From Sporosarcina globispora (GTDB taxonomy: Bacteria > Bacillota > Bacilli > Bacillales > Cytobacillaceae), in contig NZ_LGUF01000007.1 of assembly GCF_001274725.1 (NCBI RefSeq), positions 2,949,793 through 3,013,792 of the forward strand: a DNA stretch of 64,000 nucleotides. Reading direction: 5' to 3'. A model generated the notes under the pieces. The model was given only the letters and a program-made list of their open reading frames with translations, did not search any database and had not been told where the DNA came from. This document shows positions 52,701 to 61,363 of the stretch, in pieces. How positions within the stretch are numbered: position 1 is the first letter of the stretch; each line of letters starts with the position of its first letter. Both the position numbers and the translations under genes were made by a program.

Positions 52701-53292
52701 TTTATCCTGCCAAAACTACATGCAAAAGACGATAAGGGAGTACAGATCTATTGTATAGAGGAGATAGAACAGAGAGAGCAGCTTGATACATTCGCCCACA
52801 TCATCTTTGACTACTTTCCTGTATACGTGGAAGCAGATGCTGAAGATATTTTATCTTTGGCATCCGATAGGGAAAAGAAGGAGAAGACTCTGGAAATCGT
52901 GCACGAAGGCATGCATCGTGCTGCAGATGAATTAAACATGGGACAAGGGAATACTTAATGATATCTATGAAAGTATTAAACAATCAGATTATGAGAATGT
53001 CTATCCACTATTGAAAAAGAGCAGTCCCAATAAGAATTACGTATGCAGCATCATCTGTCATCATGAGGTAAATAACATTGAGGTATCCATGGAAATCAAA
53101 AAGAGAAACGGTGATATCGTCAATAAAGAATTGCTATTCTCTGTTGAAAATACGGACGAACAGGATTTATTTAGTGATTATGGTAACTTAGCATGGAAAC
53201 TTAACCACAAGGTTGAGTTTTCCGATAAAGACTACAAACAGGTCTATCGTTTAACATTTCTTGAAAAGGACAATCCTGAAAATTTAGTATGA
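52701..53292 (+). pseudogene. Broken gene of unknown family
   Basis: Two frames join into one protein. The first (about 86 codons from 52701) reads DKGVQIYCIEEIEQREQLDT, FDYFPVYVEADAEDILSLAS and KTLEIVHEGMHRAADELNMG. After a shift near 52945 the second continues LNDIYESIKQSDYENVYPLL, then ICHHEVNNIEVSMEIKKRN to V-E-F-S-D-K-D and a stop at 53292. No start codon or ribosome site is visible, so the 5' end is missing as well. Mixed acidic, probably cytoplasmic, family not recognised. A hairpin terminator follows. Confidence 0.55.
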
Positions 53293-53324
53293 AAGATTGA
53301 AAGGAACTAACCATTATTAAAGGT

Positions 53325-53352
53325 GATCCTCGAGAAGGATCTCTTTTCTTGA
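53325..53352 (+). terminator. Terminator after the broken unknown gene
   Basis: GATCCT / AGGATC with a 5-nt loop, then TCTTTTCTT. Confidence 0.7.
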
Positions 53353-53388
53353 ACGTTAAGAAAGTAAAATTGGCAGTGTAGAAAATCA

Positions 53389-53521
53389 TTCTTTATCAGA
53401 TGTTACCAGGAATAAAATTAACCGATTTACTTATGGATGCGGCTCATATAACCGGATTTCAAGGAATCAGTCAGGCAGCATTTTATCGTAGGCTAAAGGA
53501 AATGGAAAAAGATAATATATA
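53389..53521 (+). pseudogene. Tn3-family transposase fragment joined to a recombinase-like helix-turn-helix
   Basis: LYQMLPGIKLTDLLMDAAHI and T-G-F match the conserved LTDLL...TGF motif of Tn3 TnpA. The frame then reads GISQAAFYRRLKEMEKDNI, which resembles the C-terminal helix-turn-helix of serine resolvases. About 43 codons, no start. A deletion scar of a Tn3-like element is the simplest explanation. Confidence 0.5.
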
Positions 53522-53602
53522 ACAATTTTAATGCATTTAATTATTTTGCAACCGATTTACTTCCTCATTCGACTTTATTGTGTAACGGAGAGGAGAACCA
53601 AA

Positions 53603-54136
53603 ATGGATATAGCAAAATTAGTGAAAAAAGCAAAAAAGGGTGATGATGAATCATTTGAACAACTGATTGGTTCTGTTCGACAAAAGCTGTACCGAACAGC
53701 CTATGCATATGTTAGAAATGAACAAGACGCTCTTGATGTCTATCAAGAAACAATTTATACAGCCTATATTTCAATAAAGACATTAAAAAAGCCTGAAAGT
53801 TTTTCGAGTTGGATTACAAAAATTCTAGTTTTTAAATCGATTGATTTTATTCGGAAGGAGTCCCACCATTTTACTACAGATAATGAGGAAATATTTACTG
53901 AATTAATCGCTTCTGAAAATGTTGATTTTATAATGCATTCGATGGATTTATCAGAAGCCTTTAAATTCTTAAATCCTACTGTTAAGACCATTATTTTGTT
54001 GAGGTATTATCACGAACTGTCCATTAAGGAAATTGCCACCATCATGAATTATCCGGAAGGAACCGTGAAATCACACTTAAATAGAGCGAAAAAAGAGCTA
54101 AGACCCATTTTAAAGGAGGGATATCTTTATGAATAA
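53603..54136 (+). CDS. ECF-type RNA polymerase sigma factor
   Basis: 177 residues from ATG 53603 (GGAGAGGAGA upstream; the frame is open to 53531 without a ribosome site). Sigma region 2 (residues about 15-85, QKLYRTAYAYVRNEQDALDV) and region 4 (about 115-170, LLRYYHELSIKEIATIMNYP and GTVKSHLNRAKKEL). It belongs to the SigV/SigW-like ECF group. The stop codon overlaps the next gene by 8 bp, a DUF4179 protein that should be its membrane-anchored anti-sigma factor. Confidence 0.93.
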   Translation: MDIAKLVKKAKKGDDESFEQLIGSVRQKLYRTAYAYVRNEQDALDVYQETIYTAYISIKTLKKPESFSSWITKILVFKSIDFIRKESHHFTTDNEEIFTELIASENVDFIMHSMDLSEAFKFLNPTVKTIILLRYYHELSIKEIATIMNYPEGTVKSHLNRAKKELRPILKEGYLYE

Positions 54137-55157
54137 AGACAAATTCAATCGATCTATCGACAACATAAATGTACCTGTTGAAAAGCTAATGGCGAGGGAG
54201 AAGGCGGCTACCTTTCAAGCCAAGAAAAAAAGAAAAGTAGGAAGAATCACAAAACGGTCAATCTTGGTTGCATGTGGGTTATGTATATCTTTGCTTGGTT
54301 CTGGTTTTGTTTCAACAGGCATGGCAGAAGCATTATCAAATATCCCTCTAATCGGTCCAATTTATAAGGACTTTAGAGACATTGCCTCAGATAAAATTGA
54401 ACACGATCAACTTACGACAGTAATTGATAAACAAGATAGTAAAAACGGCTTAACAATGACTGTAAAAGAAGCAGCTTATGATGGTAGCCGGTTAATCGTA
54501 ACAGTAGTTTACACAGGAAAAAAAGAACTTTCGATGAAAGAAGAAAAGGCCGGCTTTAGCTATATAACAATTAATGGACAACAAGAAATTAAACCAGCAA
54601 TTGGTTCAACAGGTCAGGACGACATAAACTCGAAAACAATAATTGAACATCATCAATTTACCTTCTCTAAATATAATGAATTTGGCGATAACATTGAGAT
54701 TGAGGTCCATGGAGAAAACTTATTTGGCTATGAGGGCAAGTTGAAGGTGGCTTTCCCACTTGAAAAAATAAAAGGTGATGTACTTGAGTTTTATCCAGAA
54801 GTTACAACTGAAACGGTTGATGATGTTTATAAGTTAACAGCGGACAAAGTAACCTTTTCACCTCTATCAACCAGAATAGACCTAACGATTGATTACCCTG
54901 CTGAAATGGATAAAAACGATACTTGGCCATGGTTTGATTTCTCTGTAGTCGATGATAATGGTCAGGTATATGATAAACTGAAACTACAAGCAGGCATGGT
55001 AGTTGGGAACTATGGTCATCATATGGTACTGACTTTACCTCCAATGGATACAATACCAAAATCATTTACACTTAAGCCAAGTCGACAAAATAGTGAAGGT
55101 TTTAGCGAAGAAATAAAGGAATTAGAATTGGTCGTTCCTTTAAATAAAAGTAAATAA
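54129..55157 (+). CDS. DUF4179-domain membrane protein, probable anti-sigma factor
   Basis: 342 residues. A cytoplasmic N-terminus of about 43 residues, rich in K/R after an acidic start, precedes a single transmembrane helix (SILVACGLCISLLGSGFVS, about 45-63). The outside part begins MAEALSNIPLIGPIYKDFRD, the DUF4179 signature, followed by a long beta-rich domain. GGAGGGATAT precedes the ATG. The overlap with the ECF sigma gene and the topology are the normal arrangement for a sigma/anti-sigma pair responding to cell-envelope stress. Confidence 0.9.
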   Translation: MNKDKFNRSIDNINVPVEKLMAREKAATFQAKKKRKVGRITKRSILVACGLCISLLGSGFVSTGMAEALSNIPLIGPIYKDFRDIASDKIEHDQLTTVIDKQDSKNGLTMTVKEAAYDGSRLIVTVVYTGKKELSMKEEKAGFSYITINGQQEIKPAIGSTGQDDINSKTIIEHHQFTFSKYNEFGDNIEIEVHGENLFGYEGKLKVAFPLEKIKGDVLEFYPEVTTETVDDVYKLTADKVTFSPLSTRIDLTIDYPAEMDKNDTWPWFDFSVVDDNGQVYDKLKLQAGMVVGNYGHHMVLTLPPMDTIPKSFTLKPSRQNSEGFSEEIKELELVVPLNKSK

Positions 55158-55256
55158 TAACCTCGTTTGTTTCGTTTACTCATATCTCGGAAGTACCTTA
55201 AGCTAACGAACACGTGATGGTTGAATAACTAGTTTTATTTAAAGCCATCATGAAAG

Positions 55257-55292
55257 CCGGATTCCATAGCCATTGGAATTCGGTTTTTTTAC
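55257..55292 (+). terminator. Terminator of the sigma/anti-sigma operon
   Basis: GCCGGATTCCA / TGGAATTCGGT (one G-T pair), 7-nt loop, then T6. Confidence 0.88.
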
Positions 55293-55750
55293 ATTAAATT
55301 TTCTTAACGTTGTAAATCCGCATTTATCTATACTATGAAAATCAGTAGTATTTAAAGTATTCGAAGAAGAGAAATCGACTGAAAAGCTACTTTGAATACT
55401 TGATATCTCAACTCAGTAATTTACGTATTCAACGTATACAATGTAGGTGATGTCCTTGACACCGAGAAGGCGCCAAATACCTTATCTTAGATAACAAGGG
55501 CTTGAGAACGCCTTAAGGCGTTGTATTCGCCTTCAAAGCTACCAACCGTTGTGAATTCGATGATGAAAGGTTCATTATCAAGACAAATACATTGTTTACA
55601 TGTCTTCAATGTAAAACCATTGCCAAATCAAGATTTTTTATTCTTCAGTATAGATAACTGCTGTTTGTTGGCGAGACCTCAATTGACTATTTGATGATAA
55701 ATAAATCTTTCTAAGGAATATCTCTATTTACAAGGGGGAAGTATTTATAC
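55293..55750. other. Gap with a decayed coding fragment of unknown origin
   Basis: 55535-55635 can be read as FAFKATNRCEFDDERFIIK followed by LFTCLQCKTIAKSR, with one C-x-x-C pair as in small zinc ribbons. A similar T-P-R-R-C-L-Q-C-K stretch is readable at 40090-40125. Stops interrupt both. I cannot assign a family. Confidence 0.25.
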
Positions 55751-56227
55751 ATGTGTCTAAACCTAACTTCTTTAGCTAAAGATTTGGGTAATAGTATTGT
55801 GGAAGCAAAAGATGACGAAGAAATTAAGTCTATACTTAATGCTACAATTGAAAAAATAGAAAAAAACTTTAATTTGACTAACGAGCAAAAAAAATTTTTT
55901 TGGGAAAGTGCAGAAGAAACTTTACTTATTTGTAAAGTGAAAAAATGGGAAGAGTATATACAAAGTTTACCAAATTCAGAAAAGGAGAATTATGGTTACT
56001 ATTTTTATAAGGTAATAGATCCAAAAACAGGAGAAGAAATTGAATATTTTTCTCAGAATCAAAGTGCAGGAGTAACTTATTTAGATGAATTAGTACGCTA
56101 TGCCTTATTCCAAATAGAAAAACTTAAAAATGGTGATGCTTTAAGTGATGAGTCTCCCTATAAGCATCCCTTAGACCTAATAGATATGATGAACTATAAA
56201 CATCCAAATGAAAGTGATGAGGAATAA
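55751..56227 (+). CDS. Hypothetical protein, first gene of a two-gene cassette
   Basis: 158 residues, soluble and acidic. AAGGGGGAAG lies upstream of the ATG. The N-terminal half looks helical (IEKIEKNFNLTNEQKKFFWE), the middle contains YGYYFYKVIDPKTGEEIEYF, and the end is acidic (KHPNESDEE). It is followed after 3 bp by the next gene, so the two are co-translated. I do not recognise either family. AT content is higher than in neighbouring operons, which fits recent acquisition. Confidence 0.7.
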   Translation: MCLNLTSLAKDLGNSIVEAKDDEEIKSILNATIEKIEKNFNLTNEQKKFFWESAEETLLICKVKKWEEYIQSLPNSEKENYGYYFYKVIDPKTGEEIEYFSQNQSAGVTYLDELVRYALFQIEKLKNGDALSDESPYKHPLDLIDMMNYKHPNESDEE

Positions 56228-56230
56228 CTT

Positions 56231-56719
56231 ATGTCTCAATATGAATTCCTAAGTCTATTAATTGGGATTGCGGGCGTATTAGTTGCTGGAATAGCTGCCA
56301 GTATTTATTATATACAATTAAGGAAAATGGCTTCATCTATTTTAATAGCTCAACAACAGTTGAAGAGTATGGCTCAGTCTGTAGAACAAGCAGCTAGAGC
56401 AAATTCTTTAACAGTGTTAACACTAGAGGAAGCTACTAGAAGGAGCCGAGAGAAACTTGCTGATATTTCAACGAAGGTGGAAAGTTACAAAGATGTTGAA
56501 TTAGCAAAAAAAGCAATTAATGAGGCAATTGAAAATTATCTAAATTCACTTGATAGATTATGTGCCTGTATTAGAAGAGGACATGTCCCCGAAGATGAAT
56601 ATCGTAAGGACTATAGAGATGTAATTAAACAAACAATTAAAAACTATAAATCTTATTTTGGTCCAGGAACCTCTTTTACTAATATTCTCAAGTTAAATGA
56701 GAAGTGGTCAGAAGAGTAA
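56231..56719 (+). CDS. Hypothetical single-pass membrane protein, second gene of the cassette
   Basis: 162 residues. One N-terminal transmembrane helix (FLSLLIGIAGVLVAGIAASIYYI) followed by a long coiled-coil-like helix (ILIAQQQLKSMAQSVEQAAR to REKLADISTKVESYK) and a helical C-terminal domain with LCACIRRGHVPEDEYRKDYR. The membrane anchor plus cytoplasmic helical domain recalls membrane effectors or partners of two-gene defence-like cassettes, but no known effector motif is visible. Function unknown. Confidence 0.7.
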   Translation: MSQYEFLSLLIGIAGVLVAGIAASIYYIQLRKMASSILIAQQQLKSMAQSVEQAARANSLTVLTLEEATRRSREKLADISTKVESYKDVELAKKAINEAIENYLNSLDRLCACIRRGHVPEDEYRKDYRDVIKQTIKNYKSYFGPGTSFTNILKLNEKWSEE

Positions 56720-56910
56720 TTATAGGGGGAACATTAGGATTTATTGGTTTGAAACAAAGATGTACTGTTTTAAGCATTTCAAATGAATGAAATACTGTTA
56801 TATCAACGTTTTTATTTAGTTTTAATCAAACTTTTTTATAAAACGGAAAGTTCATCCAAAAATATAGGAACCCATTTTTAATCAAAATTTATTCAAAACC
56901 AACAATCGAG

Positions 56911-56940
56911 TCTTCAAGAATAGGGCGCGAATGTTGAACA
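56911..56940. repeat. GGGCGC-type dispersed repeat fragment
   Basis: TCTTCAAGAATAGGGCGCGA then ATGTTGAACA. Partial copy of the repeat at 50873. Confidence 0.4.
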
Positions 56941-56992
56941 ACCCAGGTAGAAAATGATTTTTTAAAGCATCAGCTAACAAAGGAGGGCTTAG

Positions 56993-57049
56993 TTGAAGAA
57001 CAAAAATTTTGTTGTGGTAAATGAGGTCAGTATAGTACAAAAAGGATAG
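56993..57049 (+). CDS. 18-codon open frame with a perfect ribosome site
   Basis: TTG at 56993, preceded after 5 nt by AAAGGAGGG, opens M-K-N-K-N-F-V-V-V-N-E-V-S-I-V-Q-K-G and stops inside the first arm of a 14-bp terminator. The tight packing of ribosome site, frame and terminator suggests either a microprotein transcript or the two ends of a gene whose middle was deleted. No homologue is recognised. Confidence 0.35.
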   Translation: MKNKNFVVVNEVSIVQKG

Positions 57050-57093
57050 ATGAAAGCAGGTACTCTTCCCTGTTCATCTATCCTTTCTTTTTT
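57041..57093 (+). terminator. Very strong terminator
   Basis: AAAGGATAGATGAA at 57041-57054 and TTCATCTATCCTTT at 57073-57086, a 14-bp perfect stem with an inner CAGG/CCTG extension, followed by CTTTTTTT. Confidence 0.9.
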
Positions 57094-57673
57094 TAATTAA
57101 ATGTGTGACATTATATCTAATTATTTAATATTGAAGTATCTTAATCATTATCTTGACTTTTAATAAAAAAAATTAGAACCGGGTTATGTGTTTTTTTTTC
57201 ATCATACCGCCCATAGATTGTAGAGTTTTACATGAGAACACCAAACAATCAAACCTTAATTAAAGCACATAACGAAACGTTTGTTCTCCACTAGAATATT
57301 CACTCAACAATATAAAATAATATCGATATCGGCACCCATTCGGCACCTTTTTGGTACCCAGGGTGTTTTTTCTAAAAAAACGGATCGTTAGAAAGAAGCA
57401 ATTGAGCGAACTGAAAAGAGTGATATGTTTGAATAAAAAACTTTTCACTTTATCTTTAATAGATTTTCCTTACTTTCCCCTCTTTACGGTCAGCTGTTGA
57501 GGCTTTTTTCTAGTTGATAATGAAAATATGAGCAGGTGAATTGGACAAATTAAGACCTGATTTACAAAATCTTAACATTGGATTAATGTGGGGTTTATAT
57601 TGAATGATTACGATTGAACCGTAACAAACAGTAATAAACATTAATAATTCCACATTAAATGGGGCACTTTTTA
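57094..57673. other. AT-rich gap without recognisable genes
   Basis: No frame with family resemblance. A minus-strand frame at 57260-57448 has no ribosome site and low-complexity composition. Poly-T stretches occur near 57190. Confidence 0.4.
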
Positions 57674-57796
57674 TGAATTACACATTCAAGAAGAATTGTT
57701 ACAAGTCTATTCAAGCTGTGATGTTAGAAATGAGTGTACCAGGATTAGCTGCTTGTGGAGATACTAAAGAGGAGGCTGCTCCAGTTTTAAGGATCC
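57674..57796 (+). pseudogene. Remnant of a lipoprotein signal peptide
   Basis: From ATG 57674, 40 codons read up to VMLEMSVPGLAACGDTKEEA and stop. L-A-A-C-G is a good lipobox, but the hydrophobic core is interrupted by charged and polar residues. Further in-frame pieces (EVAIRPEILQLVSAGEDSLD) follow to about 57919. It looks like a decayed substrate-binding lipoprotein gene. Confidence 0.4.
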
Positions 57797-58079
57797 AAGT
57801 TCGTTAACCCTGAAAGAATGAAGTCGCTATTCGTCCTGAAATTTTACAATTAGTTTCTGCTGGTGAGGATAGCTTGGATTCACAAGAGAACTGGGGAATT
57901 TTAGTAAAGTTTGTCCTCTAGAAAAAGTCGATGTGATTGTCTGCGAGCAACCATTTCTAGAGGAATGGGGAAATGGTTGAGGGAGTTCTCTCTCTTTTTT
58001 GATTGGATTTTTATTGAGAGCAGGTATCAAAGCTAGAAAGAGAATTTAATAGATAGAATAAGAAAAGGGGCTATATAGC

Positions 58080-58952
58080 ATGAGTTTCATTGCGATAGAT
58101 TTAGACGGAACATTATTAAACGACCAGAATGAAATTAGTGAAGAAAATATAAAGGCGATTCAATATGCCCAAGATAGAGGCTTTGAAGTAGTTATTTCAA
58201 CAGGACGGGCTTATTTTGATGTTCAAACAATTTGTGAAAAAGCCGGGATTTCCCCATTTGTAATCGGGACAAATGGTGCAACCACTCATTCCAAAAGCGG
58301 AAAGTGCATTTCTTCTATTACGATAACTAAAGATCGTGTCGAATCTATTCTCCAATGGTTAGATGAACGGAATTATTATTACGAAGTGTTTACTGATAAA
58401 GCCATTTATACTCTTAAAAAGGGAAGAGAACATTTCCATAATGAGATTAAAAGTTTGAAAAGCGCCGATTTGAATACAGATATGAAAGAATTAGTTGAAG
58501 TAGCGGAAAGGCAATTTGACCAGTTTGGATATGTTTTAGTCGAAAACTATCATGACATCTTAAAACAGGAGGAAGAATTCTATAACATATTAGCATGTTC
58601 TTTTGATAAAAAGAAATTAGAGGAAGCATGGAACCAATTCAAAAAGTTTGATGAGTTGATGGTTGTTTCATCTGCTGATCACAACATTGAAATTACTAGT
58701 AAAAGAGCTTCAAAAGGAATGGCCCTTGAAAAATTGGCCTTTTTGATGAATGGCTCCTTAGATCAGGCTATGGCAATCGGGGACAGCAACAATGATTTAT
58801 CCATGTTCCAGAAAGTTGGATACAGCGTAGCGATGGGAAATGCGAAAGATGTCATAAAAGCTGTTTGTACAACGACAACCCTTAAAAATGATGAAAATGG
58901 GGTAGCTTATGCGATTTATCGATATTTGGAGAACTTTGTGGTTCAAAAATAA
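58080..58952 (+). CDS. Cof-type HAD-IIB family hydrolase
   Basis: 290 residues. HAD motif I IAIDLDGTLL (nucleophile D7 and D9), motif II VVISTGR, motif III lysine in ITSKRASKGMALEKL and motif IV AIGDSNNDLSM are intact, with a type IIB cap between. Members dephosphorylate sugar phosphates, FMN or pyridoxal phosphate in the cytoplasm. AAAAGGGGC precedes the ATG. It is the first gene of a set with an MFS transporter, RidA and a sugar isomerase-like enzyme and may act in the same small catabolic pathway. Confidence 0.92.
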   Translation: MSFIAIDLDGTLLNDQNEISEENIKAIQYAQDRGFEVVISTGRAYFDVQTICEKAGISPFVIGTNGATTHSKSGKCISSITITKDRVESILQWLDERNYYYEVFTDKAIYTLKKGREHFHNEIKSLKSADLNTDMKELVEVAERQFDQFGYVLVENYHDILKQEEEFYNILACSFDKKKLEEAWNQFKKFDELMVVSSADHNIEITSKRASKGMALEKLAFLMNGSLDQAMAIGDSNNDLSMFQKVGYSVAMGNAKDVIKAVCTTTTLKNDENGVAYAIYRYLENFVVQK

Positions 58953-59071
58953 TGAATCGAGGTTAATGCAAAAACTGGTATTAATTGAATGTTTTTCCAA
59001 TTAATAAAGGTGAATTTTGAGTTTTAACGAATACCGCTAATTACTTTCATATTTATGAGGAGAGATTGTTT

Positions 59072-60358
59072 ATGGCAGTAGCACAGAAGCAGGTCAATAA
59101 ATGGTTTACCTTATGTATCTTAATTTTGGGAGGAGGAACAATATTTAAATTATCATCCTTAAAAGATGCTTTTTACGTTCCGATGCAAAAATATTTTCAC
59201 CTTTCACATACCCAAATAGGTTTGGCATTATCTGTATATGCTATTATACAAATGTTTGGTTATGTAGTCTCCATTTATATCACTGATAGATTTTCTAAAA
59301 GGAAGTTAATTCCGATTGGATTGATTGGTGTAGGTGCAACTGGGATTTATTTATCTACTTTCCCAAGTTATTATGGAATTTTAGCTTCTTGGGGAGTAAT
59401 GGCCTTATTTACAGAGATTACTTTTTGGCCAGTATTGATAAAAACCGTTAAATTGCTTGGAGACTCCGACGAACAAGGCAGGATGTTTGGATTTCTTGAA
59501 GCTGGCCGTGGTGTTGTAGATACAATCGTTGCATTCTCTGCTCTGGGTATATTTATTTGGTTAGGATCTGAGTCATTAGGTTTCAGAGCCGCAATTTTAT
59601 TCTTTGCCTTGATTACAATTATTGTTGGTATTATTAGTTATTTCTTTATAGAGGACGATATTATTGAAACGTTTGATAAGGGTGGAGAAGAAATTAGTAA
59701 AAATAAAGTAGCTTTGAAAGGTGCGATACAAGCAATTAAAACTCCCATACTGTGGTTTTCCTCATTTACAATATTTTGCGTTTATACGGTTTACGCAGGT
59801 TTAACTTACTTTATTCCGTTCTTGGAAGAAATTTATGGAATGCCGGTAGCATTATTAGGTGCATATGGGATTATAAACCAATACGGATTAAAAATGATAG
59901 GCGGTCCCATCGGTGGATTCTTAGTTGATAAAAAATTTAAATCAGCGACAAAATACCTTAGATTTACATTTCTCTTATCCATTATTGCAATGATAATTTT
60001 TATTATGCTTCCACATGACAAAATGAATATTTATATAGGAATAATTGCGACACTTGGCTTCGGATCGATTGTATTTACTCAACGGGCTGTGTTTTTTGCC
60101 CCATTAGATGAAATTGATATTCCAAAAGAAATAAGCGGTGCTGCCGTATCAGTAGCTTGTTTAATTGGTTATGCTCCTTCAATTTTCGCCTTTGCCATGT
60201 ATGGTAATATTCTGGATCACAATCCTGGAATTACTGGATATAGATATGTATTTTTGATTATGATTGCATTTGCAGCTATAGGTTTTATTATAAGTAACTA
60301 TTCAGTTAAAATTTTAAAAAAGAAAAAACAAACTAACCGATATTTGGAAGATAATTAA
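59072..60358 (+). CDS. Major facilitator superfamily transporter
   Basis: 428 residues from ATG 59072 (GAGGAG 9 nt upstream; TTG 59066 is too close to it). Twelve predicted helices with a central loop near 205-220; the loop 2-3 motif is DRFSKRKLIP. The closest broad resemblance is to hexose-phosphate/anion-type or sugar transporters, but the substrate is not decided by the sequence. The genes that follow suggest a sugar or sugar-acid compound. Confidence 0.88.
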   Translation: MAVAQKQVNKWFTLCILILGGGTIFKLSSLKDAFYVPMQKYFHLSHTQIGLALSVYAIIQMFGYVVSIYITDRFSKRKLIPIGLIGVGATGIYLSTFPSYYGILASWGVMALFTEITFWPVLIKTVKLLGDSDEQGRMFGFLEAGRGVVDTIVAFSALGIFIWLGSESLGFRAAILFFALITIIVGIISYFFIEDDIIETFDKGGEEISKNKVALKGAIQAIKTPILWFSSFTIFCVYTVYAGLTYFIPFLEEIYGMPVALLGAYGIINQYGLKMIGGPIGGFLVDKKFKSATKYLRFTFLLSIIAMIIFIMLPHDKMNIYIGIIATLGFGSIVFTQRAVFFAPLDEIDIPKEISGAAVSVACLIGYAPSIFAFAMYGNILDHNPGITGYRYVFLIMIAFAAIGFIISNYSVKILKKKKQTNRYLEDN

Positions 60359-60410
60359 ATGAATGCTTAATTTTTTTCGATATATAAATTGGCTTAAATT
60401 TGGGTAACAA

Positions 60411-60780
60411 ATGGAAATTGGATTAGAAACAGAAAGCTTTCACTTGCAGTTTATTATAGGTTGAATGAATATTTTCGATTTTATCAGAAAAACAGCTGAA
60501 TTAGGATTAGACGGAGTCATACTTTACACAGAATAATTTTAGAAATGTGTCATCCATATGTTTCTACTTTTAAACGACCTAAAAGTTCGGGAGGAGTAAG
60601 CGAAGTAAGGAAAGGATCATTTAAGATGTAAAAACCGTATTTCAATCAAAAACTGATTGATCCTTTAACAACATACGATCCAAGTGATGATCTTTTAGAA
60701 CAAATGTTATTGGCCCAAGATAATGAAATTAAAGAATCTGTACAAACGGTCAAAAAGTTACGAGAAAAAAATATTGTAGA
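60411..60780 (+). pseudogene. Internally deleted paralogue of the sugar-phosphate isomerase/epimerase at 61364
   Basis: The first 38 codons (IGLETESFHLQFI, then IFDFIRKTAELGLDGV) are almost identical to the start of the gene at 61364, with a stop where Arg should be. The sequence then jumps to ILEMCHPYVSTFKRP and, past further stops, DDLLEQMLLAQDNEIKESVQ, equivalent to the last 80 residues of the intact gene. About 500 bp of the centre is missing. It shows that the locus once held two tandem copies. Confidence 0.8.
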
Positions 60781-60799
60781 TAAAAAGGAGTTTTTTATT

Positions 60800-61180
60800 A
60801 TGAAAGAAGCAGTTTTAACAAGTAATGCGCCACAACCTATTGGACCATATTCCCAAGCGGTATTATCAAAGGGGATTCTCTATATTTCGGGGCAACTCCC
60901 TTTAAATCCTAATACTAATAAATTAGCTATAGGCATTGAAGACCAAGCAAGACAATGTTTAGAAAATTTAAAGCACATTTTAATAGAAAAAGGTCTAGAA
61001 ATGAATTCAGTTTTGAAAACAACTATATTTGTGACTGATTTATCAGATTTTCAAACTGTAAATGAAATTTATGCTGAATATTTTTCAAAGCCTTTTCCAG
61101 CTAGGAGTACCATTCAGGTAGCAGAATTACCTATGAATGCAATGATTGAAATTGAATTGATGGCCGAGGTAAAAAGGTGA
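60800..61180 (+). CDS. ridA: RidA family enamine/imine deaminase
   Basis: 126 residues from ATG 60800 (AAAGGAG 9 nt upstream); the longer frame from 60704 belongs to the pseudogene tail. The RidA/YjgF signature is clear: NAPQPIGPYSQAV, YISGQLPLNP, KTTIFVTDLSDFQTVNEIYA with the substrate-binding Arg in FPARSTIQVAELP and the terminal IEIELMAEV. Acts in the cytoplasm on reactive enamine/imine intermediates from PLP enzymes; the position suggests detoxification or hydrolysis in the neighbouring catabolic route. Confidence 0.93.
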   Translation: MKEAVLTSNAPQPIGPYSQAVLSKGILYISGQLPLNPNTNKLAIGIEDQARQCLENLKHILIEKGLEMNSVLKTTIFVTDLSDFQTVNEIYAEYFSKPFPARSTIQVAELPMNAMIEIELMAEVKR

Positions 61181-61363
61181 CCAATTATTCTTTTTTGGGG
61201 AGAATGTGTTTCGTCGTTTAGTTGCTGGTTCTTCCCTAATTTAAGAGAACTTTCGTAAGCAAAGTCGTTAAGTAGAAATTAATTACAAATAAAAATAGAA
61301 GTCGAACAAAATTTAGTTTAATTTCTTCTCGGCACAATAAATTAACATAAAGGTGGGTAAAAC

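Noticed and set aside
57260..57448. Minus-strand frame of 62 codons
   Set aside because: Low-complexity, no ribosome site and no similarity to known families.
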